From Paenibacillus sabuli (GTDB taxonomy: Bacteria > Bacillota > Bacilli > Paenibacillales > Paenibacillaceae): 64,000 bases of DNA. The position numbers were made by a program, and so were the translations under genes. Each line of letters starts with the position of its first letter. Position 1 is the stretch's first letter. Below the pieces are notes generated by a model. The model had not been told where the DNA came from, did no database searches, and saw nothing but the letters and a program-made list of their open reading frames with translations. This document shows positions 1 to 8,179 of this stretch, piece by piece. Location of the stretch: the NCBI RefSeq assembly GCF_014705605.1, contig NZ_JACXIZ010000028.1:1-64000 (forward strand), read 5' to 3'.

Positions 1-257
1 TTCTTCCCTCTTTATTTCCAATTCTGGAGTCTTTACTGAACTACTATGCTGTTATCTTCAAAATGAAGTTGATGCTTTTTGAACAGACTCTTGCAGTGGT
101 TTCGTAATAAGCAAGTGAAAGATCCGGATGCGGATGGTGGGCCGCTCTTGCAGGGCAGGGAGTACGAACAATATATTGTGAATCCAGAACTCGCCAATCT
201 GAACCTGTTGCGTATCGCGCTCTGGTTGCCGGAGAGTCCATTTGTCATGAAGACTTC
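1..257. other. Left edge, no recognised gene
   Basis: This stretch precedes the cobalamin leader promoter. The only forward open frame of note starts at a TTG at 79 and ends at 261. It would encode about 60 residues that I do not recognise, and no good ribosome binding site precedes it. The frame could be the decayed tail of an upstream gene or chance. I see no terminator or repeat here. Confidence 0.4.
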
Positions 258-286
258 TTGACGGCCCGGTCCCGTTCATCTAAGAT
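258..286 (+). promoter_or_regulatory. Candidate sigma-A promoter of the cobalamin leader
   Basis: TTGACG at 258-263 matches the -35 consensus in five of six positions. A 17-bp spacer separates it from TAAGAT at 281-286, which matches the -10 consensus in four of six. Transcription would begin near 293, about 50 bases ahead of the riboswitch aptamer. The match is by eye; a start site has not been mapped. Confidence 0.55.
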
Positions 287-344
287 GAAACCGACTGTTT
301 CCTTGAATATTCATGGGAGCGCTCGACGACAATTGCATATATCC

Positions 345-515
345 AGTATGGGGTGCTGTACCACACAGCTTAAAATGGAAGCGCAGTGTAAATCTGCCGC
401 GGTCCCGCCACTGTAACGCGGAGCAGGCTAACGTAACGCCACTGTATCGATGGATACGGGAAGGCGCTAGCCGTGCGATGATGCCGAGCCAGGAGACATG
501 CCCTGTACGTTGATC
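345..515 (+). promoter_or_regulatory. Cobalamin riboswitch
   Basis: The leader carries the conserved blocks of the cobalamin aptamer in order: TGGAA and CAGTGTAAATCTGC near 375-395, the CCGCCACTGTAA block near 405-416, GCCACTG near 438-444, the GGGAAGGC block near 458-465, GATGATGCC near 477-485, and the B12 box GAGCCAGGAGACATGCC at 486-502. Such RNAs bind adenosyl- or hydroxocobalamin and switch off downstream expression when the vitamin is plentiful. It lies 190 bases ahead of the first gene of the surface and ECF cluster and is the main evidence that the cluster serves B12. The exact P1 ends are uncertain. Confidence 0.93.
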
Positions 516-553
516 CAGAAATTCCACGAGGATGGAAGGGGAGATGCGGCGCC

Positions 554-571
554 GTGTCCAGATGAGGACAC
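554..571 (+). promoter_or_regulatory. Leader hairpin between aptamer and terminator
   Basis: GTGTCC at 554-559 pairs perfectly with GGACAC at 566-571 around a six-base loop. It sits between the aptamer and the terminator hairpin, where an anti-terminator or anti-anti-terminator element would be expected. The role is inferred from position only. Confidence 0.4.
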
Positions 572-590
572 AGGTTTGTTTGGCTGTCTG

Positions 591-625
591 ACACCTTTCT
601 CGATTTTAGGGAACGGTGTTTTTTT
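591..625 (+). terminator. Riboswitch expression-platform terminator
   Basis: An 11-bp stem (591-601 with 609-619, one T-C mismatch) closes a seven-base loop and runs straight into seven T residues at 619-625. It lies downstream of the cobalamin aptamer and upstream of the start codon at 707. The riboswitch is therefore likely to act by premature transcription termination rather than by hiding the ribosome binding site. Confidence 0.75.
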
Positions 626-665
626 GAAATCATAGAAAGTATATGACTTGCTCTATACTTGTGTA

Positions 666-684
666 GATTTCTCGGAACGAAATT
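666..684 (+). repeat. Left-half copy of the GATTTC/GAAATC palindromic repeat
   Basis: The bases GATTTCTCGGAACGAAATT match the left arm of the repeat family described at 46248, 48501 and 58149. The similarity to the 58149 copy extends upstream through TATACTTGT in both places. No right arm follows. It lies just before the ribosome binding site AGGGAG (691-696) of the first B12-system gene. Confidence 0.55.
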
Positions 685-706
685 CAACTCAGGGAGATGA
701 ACGATT

Positions 707-3700
707 GTGTACGTTCAAAGCAAAAAATCCATAGTGGCTTTATATCTAGCCCTTTTAATGCTCTTTTCATTGTTCAGTCCGGCCTTGGCGCTGGCAGCCG
801 AGGGCGGATCGTCGGACCGCTACGTGACGGTGTCCGTCGAGAAATTTACACTCGGGCAAGGCTATGTCGTCGAGCCGGTTCGCGTGCCTTTTGAAGAAGG
901 CGACAATGCGGCCGCCGTCATCATGGCGCTTCTGGGCGAGGATGCACGCCACACCGGCAGCATCGACAGTGCGTTTTATTTGTCAAAAGTGCATAATCCG
1001 AGCGACGCAGCCGTCGACATCCCGACCCACATCGTGGATGCGGCCGGAGGAGCGGGCGCGATCGGCGACCGGGCCGAAGCCGACTGGCTGGGCGAATTCG
1101 ACTATACATCCATGTCAGGCTGGATGTACGCCGTCAATGATCAATTCCCGAATGTCGGAGCGTCGGACAGGACCGTCGCGCAAGGCGATGTGATTCGCTG
1201 GCAATTCACGGTCTATGGCTTCGGTGCCGACCTGCGCGGCGAGCTGGCCGGCTCGCCCGAGCTGGCCGACAAGGACGCGCTGACGGCCGAGGTGGCCGCG
1301 CTCAACAGCAGCCCGGAGCAAGCCGAACTGCTGGCGGACCCTGCGGTGCAAGCGGCTTACGACGACGCGTATGCGGCGCTGACCGATATGGCGAGCAGCC
1401 AGTCGGATGTCGACGCCGCGCGCTCCGCTCTGGAGGAAGCGCTCGCCGCCAGCGAAGACGAGGGGAGCGGTGAGCCGCAACCGGCCTATGACGTCACGTT
1501 CACCGTCGCGCCGCGCACTGTGACCCTGGATGTCTACGATGCGGATGATCATCGCGTGGATATCGGGGCAGCGACGCCGGACACGTTCAATGTCTATACC
1601 GCCGCATTGCCAGCAGGCACGTACCGCTATTCCGGGGTCGATCAGGAGGGCAACCGGGTCGGCGGGGGCGAGCTCAAGGTCACCGACGAGGCGAATCAGG
1701 CGTTTGCCTTACGCCAGTTGAAGCTGCGGGCCAACAATTCGGGCTGGGAGGCAGACGAGGACTACACCGTCCGCATCGGCCAGGACAGCCCGTCCGACAC
1801 CTCTTTGACGCTTGGCGACAAGGCGGAAGCAGGCCACTATCCTGCACTGGTCGTCACGGGTCATACGTATTTTTATGCCTTCGAGCCGAGCGCGGCGCGG
1901 GTTCAGGAAGGGTATGTAGCGCTGGACGGCAGCGTGACCGTCACTTTGGCGGGCTCGGCGCAGAACGTGCGCGGCGCAATCCCGCTTTCCCGCGAGACTT
2001 CGTTCGCCGTGCCGGAGGACGCCACGCTTTTTGTGGGCCGCAAGATCAAGCATTTCGTCTCCTTCGAGGAGATCGAGCCGCTGGGCTCCGCGCTTGAGGA
2101 CGGCAAGCGCATCTACAGCTACAAGCTGATGAACGGTCAGACCTACAATTACCGCGTGAGCCAGCCAGGCAAGCTGACGACCGTCGGGACGTTCCAGGCC
2201 AGCGAGGCCAATGCCGCAATGGAGGTCACCTCTGCGCAGTTAGATGTGCAGTCGCCGCAAGCGATTTTGAACCGCGGCACGTACCTGGAGGGCAACCTTT
2301 ATCTCAATCTCGATACGCAGCATCACCTGAAGCTGGCGGCGCCGGGCGACGAATTCCAGTTGCTGACGCTGCGCAACTGGCAGGCCCTGATCGAGGGCAT
2401 CAACAATTATTTCTTCGAGCCGGACTACCATTACGAGATCGTATCGGGCGACGACGTGATCGAGATCGCCGCAGGGGAGCCGGGCAGCTATTCCACGATC
2501 CGCGCGCTGCAGGAAGGGACGGCCATCGTCAAGGTCACCTATGACGCGCTGAAGGTCAACGGGTCGATGTACATTCAGGACGCAGACGATGCGTTCAGCG
2601 CCATCTGGCCGGAGAATGTCGGCCTGTTCGCCGTCACGGTGGGCCAGCCGGAGACGGACATCGTCACCGGCATCGAGAGCAACAAGGCGCGCAATGAAGC
2701 GGCCAATGCGGGCAAGACGGGCAACGAGGTCATGAATCTGCAGAATGGCGCCTTCGATGCGGATATCGACAGCGTCTACTACCTCGCCGGCGAGCCGGGC
2801 GCGGCCTATACGTTCACGCCTTCGGCAGGCAGCGAGGTCAGCGTGCTGTACCCGGAGATCGACCATGCCGCCGGTACGGTGTCGTACGAAGGCGGCGCGT
2901 TCTCCCGGGAGCATGTGACCGCCCACCCGGACGGTTCGGTCGACATCCTGCTCAAGGAAGGCCGCAACCTGGTCAAGGTGGAGAAGGACGGGCTGGCCGA
3001 ATACCAGGCCATGATCGCCCGGCCGCTGCAGGTGACGCTCGACAATGTGTCGCGTCCAGGCGAAGCGATCGGCGCCGGCGACGAGGTGCAGGCGGTGTTC
3101 GAGGGCTTGTCGTTCCCGGCGAACAAGCTGTCCGGCATCTACAACTTTAATGCGCAATTGCGCTTCGCTGCGGGGCCGGACGAGGAGCTGATCACGGGCC
3201 TGGCGAGACAATACAATATCGCTACGCAGGCCAACAGCCTGACCTTCCAAGTGCCGGAGCAGTTGGATGAGGACGGCTATAGCTTGTATGACGGACATAT
3301 CAAGCTGGGCTTCTACGGCAGTCCGATCGGCGATCACCGCAATATCGATCCGGCGGTCGGCGCGAACCCGAACTTCACCGCCTCCATGCGGGAGGGATAC
3401 TACAGCGTGTTCCCGGAGATCGTCGTCGTGGCGGCGGACGAGCCCGTGCCCGCCGATACGGCTGCGCTGCAGCAGGCGATCGAACAGGCGGAGCGGGCGC
3501 TGCAGTCGGTTGTCGTGAGTGCGGACGGCGCGGATGTGCATCCGAGCGACGTTTGGGTGACGGAGGACGTGTACGGCCAGCTCGTCCAGGCGATGGAATC
3601 GGCGCAGGCGCTGATTGCGGACGAGACGGCGAGCCAGGATGAGGTGGATGCCAAGGTCCTTGCGCTCGATCAGTCGCGCGCCGCCCTGGAGGCGGCACAG

Positions 3701-6382
3701 CAGCCCGGGCACAAGGCGCCTTTGACCGGTGTGACGGAGCAGCTTGACGAGCACCTCGCCTATTTGGCGGCGAGCGTCAGTAGTCCGGTCTTCGGCACGC
3801 TGGGCGGGGAATGGAGCGTACTGGCGCTGGCGCGTGCCGGCGCCGACGTCCCGGACGGTTACTTTGCCTCTTATTACGACAGCGTTGCGCACGAAGTCGC
3901 GCAATTCATGCCCGCCACCGCCAATAAGGCGGAGGGGCTGCTGGATCGCAATCGCGGCACGGAGCATTCGCGCCTGATCCTCGCCCTGACGGCGCTGGGC
4001 GAGGATATCCACGATGTGGCGGGCTACGATATCAGCGCGGCGCTGGCGGATTTTGATTATGTGACCAAGCAAGGCATCAACGGGCCGATCTTCGCGCTGC
4101 TCGCACTCGACAGTCACGACTATGCGCTCCCGTCTGCCGACGGGGTGGACAATCCGACCACGCGCGAGAAGATGGTCGACTACATTCTCGAACGGGAAAT
4201 CGCCACAGGCGGCTGGTCGCTGGCCGGTGCGGCCGATCCGGATATGACTGCGATGGCGCTGCAGGCGCTGGCCCCTTACGATGCCTCCGACGAAGCGGTC
4301 GGCGCGGCGGTCGACCGGGCAGTGGCCTGGCTCTCCTCCGCGCAGAACGGCAACGGCGGCTACGCCAGCTGGGGCGTCGAGAATGTCCAGAGTGTGGCGC
4401 AAGTGGTCGTCGCCCTGACTGCGCTCGACATCGATCCGCATACGGATGCGCGCTTCATCAAGAACGGCCGCTCGGCGGTCGACAATCTGCTGACGTTCGC
4501 CGCGCCGGGGGGCGGATTCGTCCATCCGAAGGGCGGCAGCGTGAACGGCATGGCTACCGATCAAGGCACGTACGCCTTGGTCGCATTTGATCGCTTCCTG
4601 AAGGGCGAGACCGCTCTCTATGAGATGTCCGATGTCGTGCTGAAGGAAGCGGAGCCGGATGATGTGATCGCGCTCCCCGGCGATGAGCCGTCGATCGTCG
4701 TGCCCGATGACGGGCTGGACTACACGATTCGCGTGACCGAAGCGGATCGGGACAAGTCGGTCTCAATTCAGTTGCCTGAACAGTCGCAAGCCCGCGCCTT
4801 CATCGAGCTGCCGGCGAATGTCGAGCTGCCTCATCTTGAGATTGTCCGGGGCGGTGTCGTTGCGGCGTTCCCGCAGGGTCTTCGCATGGAGACCGAATCG
4901 ACGACCGGCCTGGAATTGATGACAGCCAAAAATCGGCAAGATGCGGATATGCGTGCCAAGCTTGTCGGCATTCTTGGCGCCGACCGCGAGCTGGACGGCG
5001 TCCAAGCCTTCTTCACGATGGGCGGCAGCGAGCCGGTCCGGTTTGCCAACGGCTTCGTGGCGCTGACCTTTGCAGGGATGGCAGGCAAGGAAGCGGCGTT
5101 TATCCAAAATGGGGAAATGGCCGTCATTCAGAAGTTTGCCGATGATGAGGCCGGCGCAGCGAGCGGCCTTTCGGAATATGCCTACGAGGCCGGCGGCGCG
5201 CTCGTCGTCAAGACGTCTCATTTTACCGACTTTGTCCTCTACCAGACGACAGCGGTCGAGGAAGAGGACGACGGTACTCCGCCTGGCGAGGATGACGGGG
5301 AGGAGCCGGGAACGCAGCGACCCACGATTCGCTTGTCCATAGACAAGCTCACGATCGACAAGGGCTACGTCCTGTCTCCGACGACCGTGTCGTTTACTAC
5401 AGGCGAGACGGTGTGGGACGTGCTGCAGCGAGAACTGGATGCGCGCGACATTGACTATGACTATACCTTCTCGGAAGAGTACGGCAGTGTCTATATCGAA
5501 TCCATTGCCGGCGATGGCGAGTTCGATCACGGCAGCGGCAGCGGCTGGATGTACAACGTCAACGGCGATTATCCGCAGTACGGCGCGAGCCAATACGAGC
5601 TGGAGCCGGGCGACCGCGTGCAATGGCGCTATACGACCAATCTCGGCGAGGACCTTGGTGAGGATCCCGCGGAATGGGAGGATGATTCCGACTCGGAGGA
5701 CGGCGATTCCGGAGCCGGAGGTGGCGATCCTGACAGAGGAGGGGACAGCCCTGGCACTGTATTTCCGGAAACTCCAACAGACGGGACTGACGAGTCTGGG
5801 GATGCGGACACCGGCGAGAGCAGCGAGAAACTGGTCTTGACGGAGCTCTATACGGATGCCGACCGCATCTCGTCCTGGGCCTACGAATCGATCCGGGCAG
5901 CCACGGTCAGAGGGTTCGTGGAAGGGTATCAAGGCCGTGTGAATCCAAAAGACGAGATTACGAGAGCGGAATTCGCCAAGCTGCTGGTAGAGGTCTTCGA
6001 GTTAAAAGGAGCTGGCGGGTCCCGGACGCCGTTCCGCGACGTTCAGACGCAGGACTGGTTCTATTCCTACGTGAACGCAGCGCATGCGACGGGCATAGTC
6101 ACGGGGTATGGGGACCGGTTCCGGCCCAGCGCCGCGATTACCCGTGAGGAGATGGCGGTCATGCTGGCAAGAGCGCTGGATCTGGCGCCGGCCGACTCGG
6201 CAAGCAGCTATGCGGATCAGGATCTAATCGCCGCCTGGGCGCTGCCGAATGTACAGCGTCTTGCCGAGCTGGAGCTGATGATCGGCAGCGGGGACCGCTT
6301 CCTTCCGAAGGATGCGGCGACGCGCGAAATGGCCTTCGTGGTGGCGATGCGCGCCTACCATTACAAGGAGACCAGGGAGTAA
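707..6382 (+). CDS. Giant SLH-anchored transcobalamin-like surface protein (two DUF4430 domains plus alpha/alpha barrel)
   Basis: A secreted protein of 1,891 residues. The GTG start is preceded by AGGGAG ten bases upstream, and a signal peptide ends near residue 30 (ALA-AEGG). Domains in order are: DUF4430 at about 39-166 (SGWMYAVND...GDVIRWQF); a FIVAR-like helical segment at 185-245; several beta-rich segments; a second FIVAR-like segment at 914-1000; an alpha/alpha barrel at about 1002-1300 (GINGPIFALLALDS, DPDMTAMALQALAPY); a beta region; a second DUF4430 at about 1539-1652 (SGWMYNVNGDYPQYGAS); an acidic Gly/Asp linker; and three SLH repeats at about 1713-1891 for binding secondary cell-wall polymer. 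Barrel plus DUF4430 is the two-domain plan of intrinsic factor and transcobalamin. With the cobalamin riboswitch upstream and an ECF importer downstream, I infer that it captures corrinoids at the S-layer. Ligand binding is not shown by the sequence. Confidence 0.85.
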   Translation: MYVQSKKSIVALYLALLMLFSLFSPALALAAEGGSSDRYVTVSVEKFTLGQGYVVEPVRVPFEEGDNAAAVIMALLGEDARHTGSIDSAFYLSKVHNPSDAAVDIPTHIVDAAGGAGAIGDRAEADWLGEFDYTSMSGWMYAVNDQFPNVGASDRTVAQGDVIRWQFTVYGFGADLRGELAGSPELADKDALTAEVAALNSSPEQAELLADPAVQAAYDDAYAALTDMASSQSDVDAARSALEEALAASEDEGSGEPQPAYDVTFTVAPRTVTLDVYDADDHRVDIGAATPDTFNVYTAALPAGTYRYSGVDQEGNRVGGGELKVTDEANQAFALRQLKLRANNSGWEADEDYTVRIGQDSPSDTSLTLGDKAEAGHYPALVVTGHTYFYAFEPSAARVQEGYVALDGSVTVTLAGSAQNVRGAIPLSRETSFAVPEDATLFVGRKIKHFVSFEEIEPLGSALEDGKRIYSYKLMNGQTYNYRVSQPGKLTTVGTFQASEANAAMEVTSAQLDVQSPQAILNRGTYLEGNLYLNLDTQHHLKLAAPGDEFQLLTLRNWQALIEGINNYFFEPDYHYEIVSGDDVIEIAAGEPGSYSTIRALQEGTAIVKVTYDALKVNGSMYIQDADDAFSAIWPENVGLFAVTVGQPETDIVTGIESNKARNEAANAGKTGNEVMNLQNGAFDADIDSVYYLAGEPGAAYTFTPSAGSEVSVLYPEIDHAAGTVSYEGGAFSREHVTAHPDGSVDILLKEGRNLVKVEKDGLAEYQAMIARPLQVTLDNVSRPGEAIGAGDEVQAVFEGLSFPANKLSGIYNFNAQLRFAAGPDEELITGLARQYNIATQANSLTFQVPEQLDEDGYSLYDGHIKLGFYGSPIGDHRNIDPAVGANPNFTASMREGYYSVFPEIVVVAADEPVPADTAALQQAIEQAERALQSVVVSADGADVHPSDVWVTEDVYGQLVQAMESAQALIADETASQDEVDAKVLALDQSRAALEAAQQPGHKAPLTGVTEQLDEHLAYLAASVSSPVFGTLGGEWSVLALARAGADVPDGYFASYYDSVAHEVAQFMPATANKAEGLLDRNRGTEHSRLILALTALGEDIHDVAGYDISAALADFDYVTKQGINGPIFALLALDSHDYALPSADGVDNPTTREKMVDYILEREIATGGWSLAGAADPDMTAMALQALAPYDASDEAVGAAVDRAVAWLSSAQNGNGGYASWGVENVQSVAQVVVALTALDIDPHTDARFIKNGRSAVDNLLTFAAPGGGFVHPKGGSVNGMATDQGTYALVAFDRFLKGETALYEMSDVVLKEAEPDDVIALPGDEPSIVVPDDGLDYTIRVTEADRDKSVSIQLPEQSQARAFIELPANVELPHLEIVRGGVVAAFPQGLRMETESTTGLELMTAKNRQDADMRAKLVGILGADRELDGVQAFFTMGGSEPVRFANGFVALTFAGMAGKEAAFIQNGEMAVIQKFADDEAGAASGLSEYAYEAGGALVVKTSHFTDFVLYQTTAVEEEDDGTPPGEDDGEEPGTQRPTIRLSIDKLTIDKGYVLSPTTVSFTTGETVWDVLQRELDARDIDYDYTFSEEYGSVYIESIAGDGEFDHGSGSGWMYNVNGDYPQYGASQYELEPGDRVQWRYTTNLGEDLGEDPAEWEDDSDSEDGDSGAGGGDPDRGGDSPGTVFPETPTDGTDESGDADTGESSEKLVLTELYTDADRISSWAYESIRAATVRGFVEGYQGRVNPKDEITRAEFAKLLVEVFELKGAGGSRTPFRDVQTQDWFYSYVNAAHATGIVTGYGDRFRPSAAITREEMAVMLARALDLAPADSASSYADQDLIAAWALPNVQRLAELELMIGSGDRFLPKDAATREMAFVVAMRAYHYKETRE

Positions 6383-6400
6383 CACAGCCAAGTCAAAAAA

Positions 6401-6448
6401 GGGATTGCTTTCCGGAGGGCGAGACCGCCTTTCGGGAAGCAGCCCTTT
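6401..6448 (+). terminator. Strong intergenic hairpin (attenuator or processing site)
   Basis: A long interrupted stem runs from GGGATTGCTTTCCG at 6401 to CGGGAAGCAGCCC ending at 6445, with an inner GGCG/CGCC arm, followed by only three T residues. It lies between the giant surface gene and the next gene of the same cluster. Partial termination or mRNA end protection would set unequal expression of the two surface proteins. Confidence 0.5.
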
Positions 6449-6489
6449 CGGTGTTATACAAGGGGATTTGAGAAAGGAGTGGTTGCGCG

Positions 6490-8175
6490 ATGTTTTACCC
6501 ACTGCGGCCCTGGCGCCTCGCCTTGGCGACGCTGCTGCTGGGCCTGCTGCTGGCGATGCCTGCCGCGCTCGCCGCGGCAACCGGAGAAGCCGATGTAGAC
6601 GGACTGTATACGGATGCCGGCGCGATCTCTCCCTGGGCGCGGGAGGCCATCCGGGAAGGGACGGAGCAGGGCATGATCGCCGGTAGCGGCGGTAAGCTTC
6701 GCCCCCAAGGTCTGATCACGCGGGCGGAGTTCACCAAGCTGCTGGTGGAGATGCTCGCCATCGAAGCCGCGAATGGGCGCAAGCTGCCTTTTGCGGATGT
6801 AAGCAAGCGCGACTGGTTTTACCCTTACGTCCAGATCGGCTATGATGCCGGCATGGTCTCGGGTTACAGCAGTACGGCGTTTCGCCCGCATGCGCCGATT
6901 GCGCGTCAGGAAATGGCCGTCATGATGGTCCAGGCGCTGGGGCTGCAGGAGGAGCTGGTTGATGGCGAGCCGCAGGATATGGCCGACGCGGCGCTATGGG
7001 CGCAGCCCGCGGTCCGGACGGTCGCAGCAGTCGGTATCATGCAGGGCGACAGCGGCCAATTCCGCCCCCGCGATCCGGCTACGCGAGAGATGGCCTTCGT
7101 GGTGGCGATGCGCGCGTATGCGGCGGCAGCCGGGGAAGAGGCGGCCGGAGGGACGCCCGGCGGGCAAGAGCGCCGTCTGGACGAGGTCCGGCAGCTGATC
7201 CGGTCCAATTCCGCATTCATGCAGCGCATGGTGCCGGAGCCCGGTCTGGGCACGCTGGCTGGCGAGTGGACGATGTTCGGGCTGGCGCGCTCGGGCGAGC
7301 CGGTGCCGGACGACTACTATGCGGCGTACGAGCGTAATGTCGTGGCGGAGGTGCAGCGGCTCATGCCCGAGAGCGGCGGCAAGGCGGAGGGCCGCTTGGA
7401 CCGCAGCAAAGGAACCGAGCATGCGCGGCTGATGCTCGGGCTCACGGCGATCGGCCGGGACGTACACGATGTCGGCGGATACGATATCCGCCAGGCGCTG
7501 GCTGACTTCGACTACGTCACTCGCCAGGGCATCAACGGGCCGATCTTCGCGCTGATCGCCTTCGACAGTCTCGACTACGAGATTCCGATCGATGCCGGCG
7601 TCAAGGAACAGACGACGAGAGCACGCCTGATTGCGTTCATCCTGGAACGCGAGATCGACGGCGGCGGCTGGGCGCTGGGCGCAGACCCCGTGACGCCGGA
7701 CCCGGATATGACGGCGATGGCGATCCAGGGGCTGACCCCGTACTACACGGAGCGCCCGGAGGTGCGCGCGGCTGCGGATCGGGGGCTCGCCTGGCTGGCG
7801 GCGGCCCAGGACAGCAGCGGGGGTTACCGCAGTTGGGGCGCCCTGAACGCGGAGAGCGCAGCGCAGGTCGTCGTGGCGCTCTCCGGACTGGGCATCGATG
7901 CGGCAGTCGACCCGCGCTTTGTGAAGCAGGGCGGCTCGGTGCTCGATGCGCTGCTTGGCTATGCCGCGCCGGACGGCGGATTCTATCACATCCGGACCGG
8001 GGAAGCAGGCAATGGCGGGGCGGCGCCGGGAGCGGTTGACCCGATGGCGACGGACCAGGCGATGTATGCGCTGGTGGCTTACCGGCGCTTCGCGGAAGGC
8101 GGCAACCGGCTCTACGACATGACCGACCGGACCGGAGCGACCGCGACCGCCGCCGCCTTCCTGACGAGGAGGTAG
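6490..8175 (+). CDS. SLH-anchored alpha/alpha-barrel protein (transcobalamin alpha-domain-like)
   Basis: 561 residues, ATG start with AAAGGAG ten bases upstream. A signal peptide (about residues 1-29, ending in ALAAA) is followed by three SLH repeats at about 36-215 and an alpha/alpha barrel at about 227-550. The barrel is close to that of the preceding gene: both keep GTEHxRL, GGYDI/AGYDI, YVTxQGINGPIFAL, ILEREI, DPDMTAMA and AQVVVAL. The two barrels are therefore likely paralogues. This protein has no DUF4430 domain, whereas its neighbour at 8180 has DUF4430 and no barrel. Together they could make a split version of the two-domain cobalamin clamp. The barrel fold also occurs in prenyltransferases and terpene cyclases, but none of their catalytic context is present here. 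Confidence 0.82.
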   Translation: MFYPLRPWRLALATLLLGLLLAMPAALAAATGEADVDGLYTDAGAISPWAREAIREGTEQGMIAGSGGKLRPQGLITRAEFTKLLVEMLAIEAANGRKLPFADVSKRDWFYPYVQIGYDAGMVSGYSSTAFRPHAPIARQEMAVMMVQALGLQEELVDGEPQDMADAALWAQPAVRTVAAVGIMQGDSGQFRPRDPATREMAFVVAMRAYAAAAGEEAAGGTPGGQERRLDEVRQLIRSNSAFMQRMVPEPGLGTLAGEWTMFGLARSGEPVPDDYYAAYERNVVAEVQRLMPESGGKAEGRLDRSKGTEHARLMLGLTAIGRDVHDVGGYDIRQALADFDYVTRQGINGPIFALIAFDSLDYEIPIDAGVKEQTTRARLIAFILEREIDGGGWALGADPVTPDPDMTAMAIQGLTPYYTERPEVRAAADRGLAWLAAAQDSSGGYRSWGALNAESAAQVVVALSGLGIDAAVDPRFVKQGGSVLDALLGYAAPDGGFYHIRTGEAGNGGAAPGAVDPMATDQAMYALVAYRRFAEGGNRLYDMTDRTGATATAAAFLTRR

Positions 8176-8179
8176 ACAC

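Noticed and set aside
79-261. A 60-codon gene from a TTG start at the left edge
   Set aside because: It has a weak start context, no recognisable domain and several competing frames; it is described only as unassigned sequence.
2240-4564. A 774-codon open frame on the minus strand inside the giant surface-protein gene
   Set aside because: It is antisense to a protein with clear domains, has an Arg/His/Val-rich composition typical of frame shadows in GC-rich DNA, and has no ribosome binding site.
707-8175. Squalene or terpene cyclase function for the alpha/alpha barrels
   Set aside because: The barrels are secreted and SLH-anchored, lack the DXDD-type catalytic aspartates, and sit under a cobalamin riboswitch; a binding role fits better.
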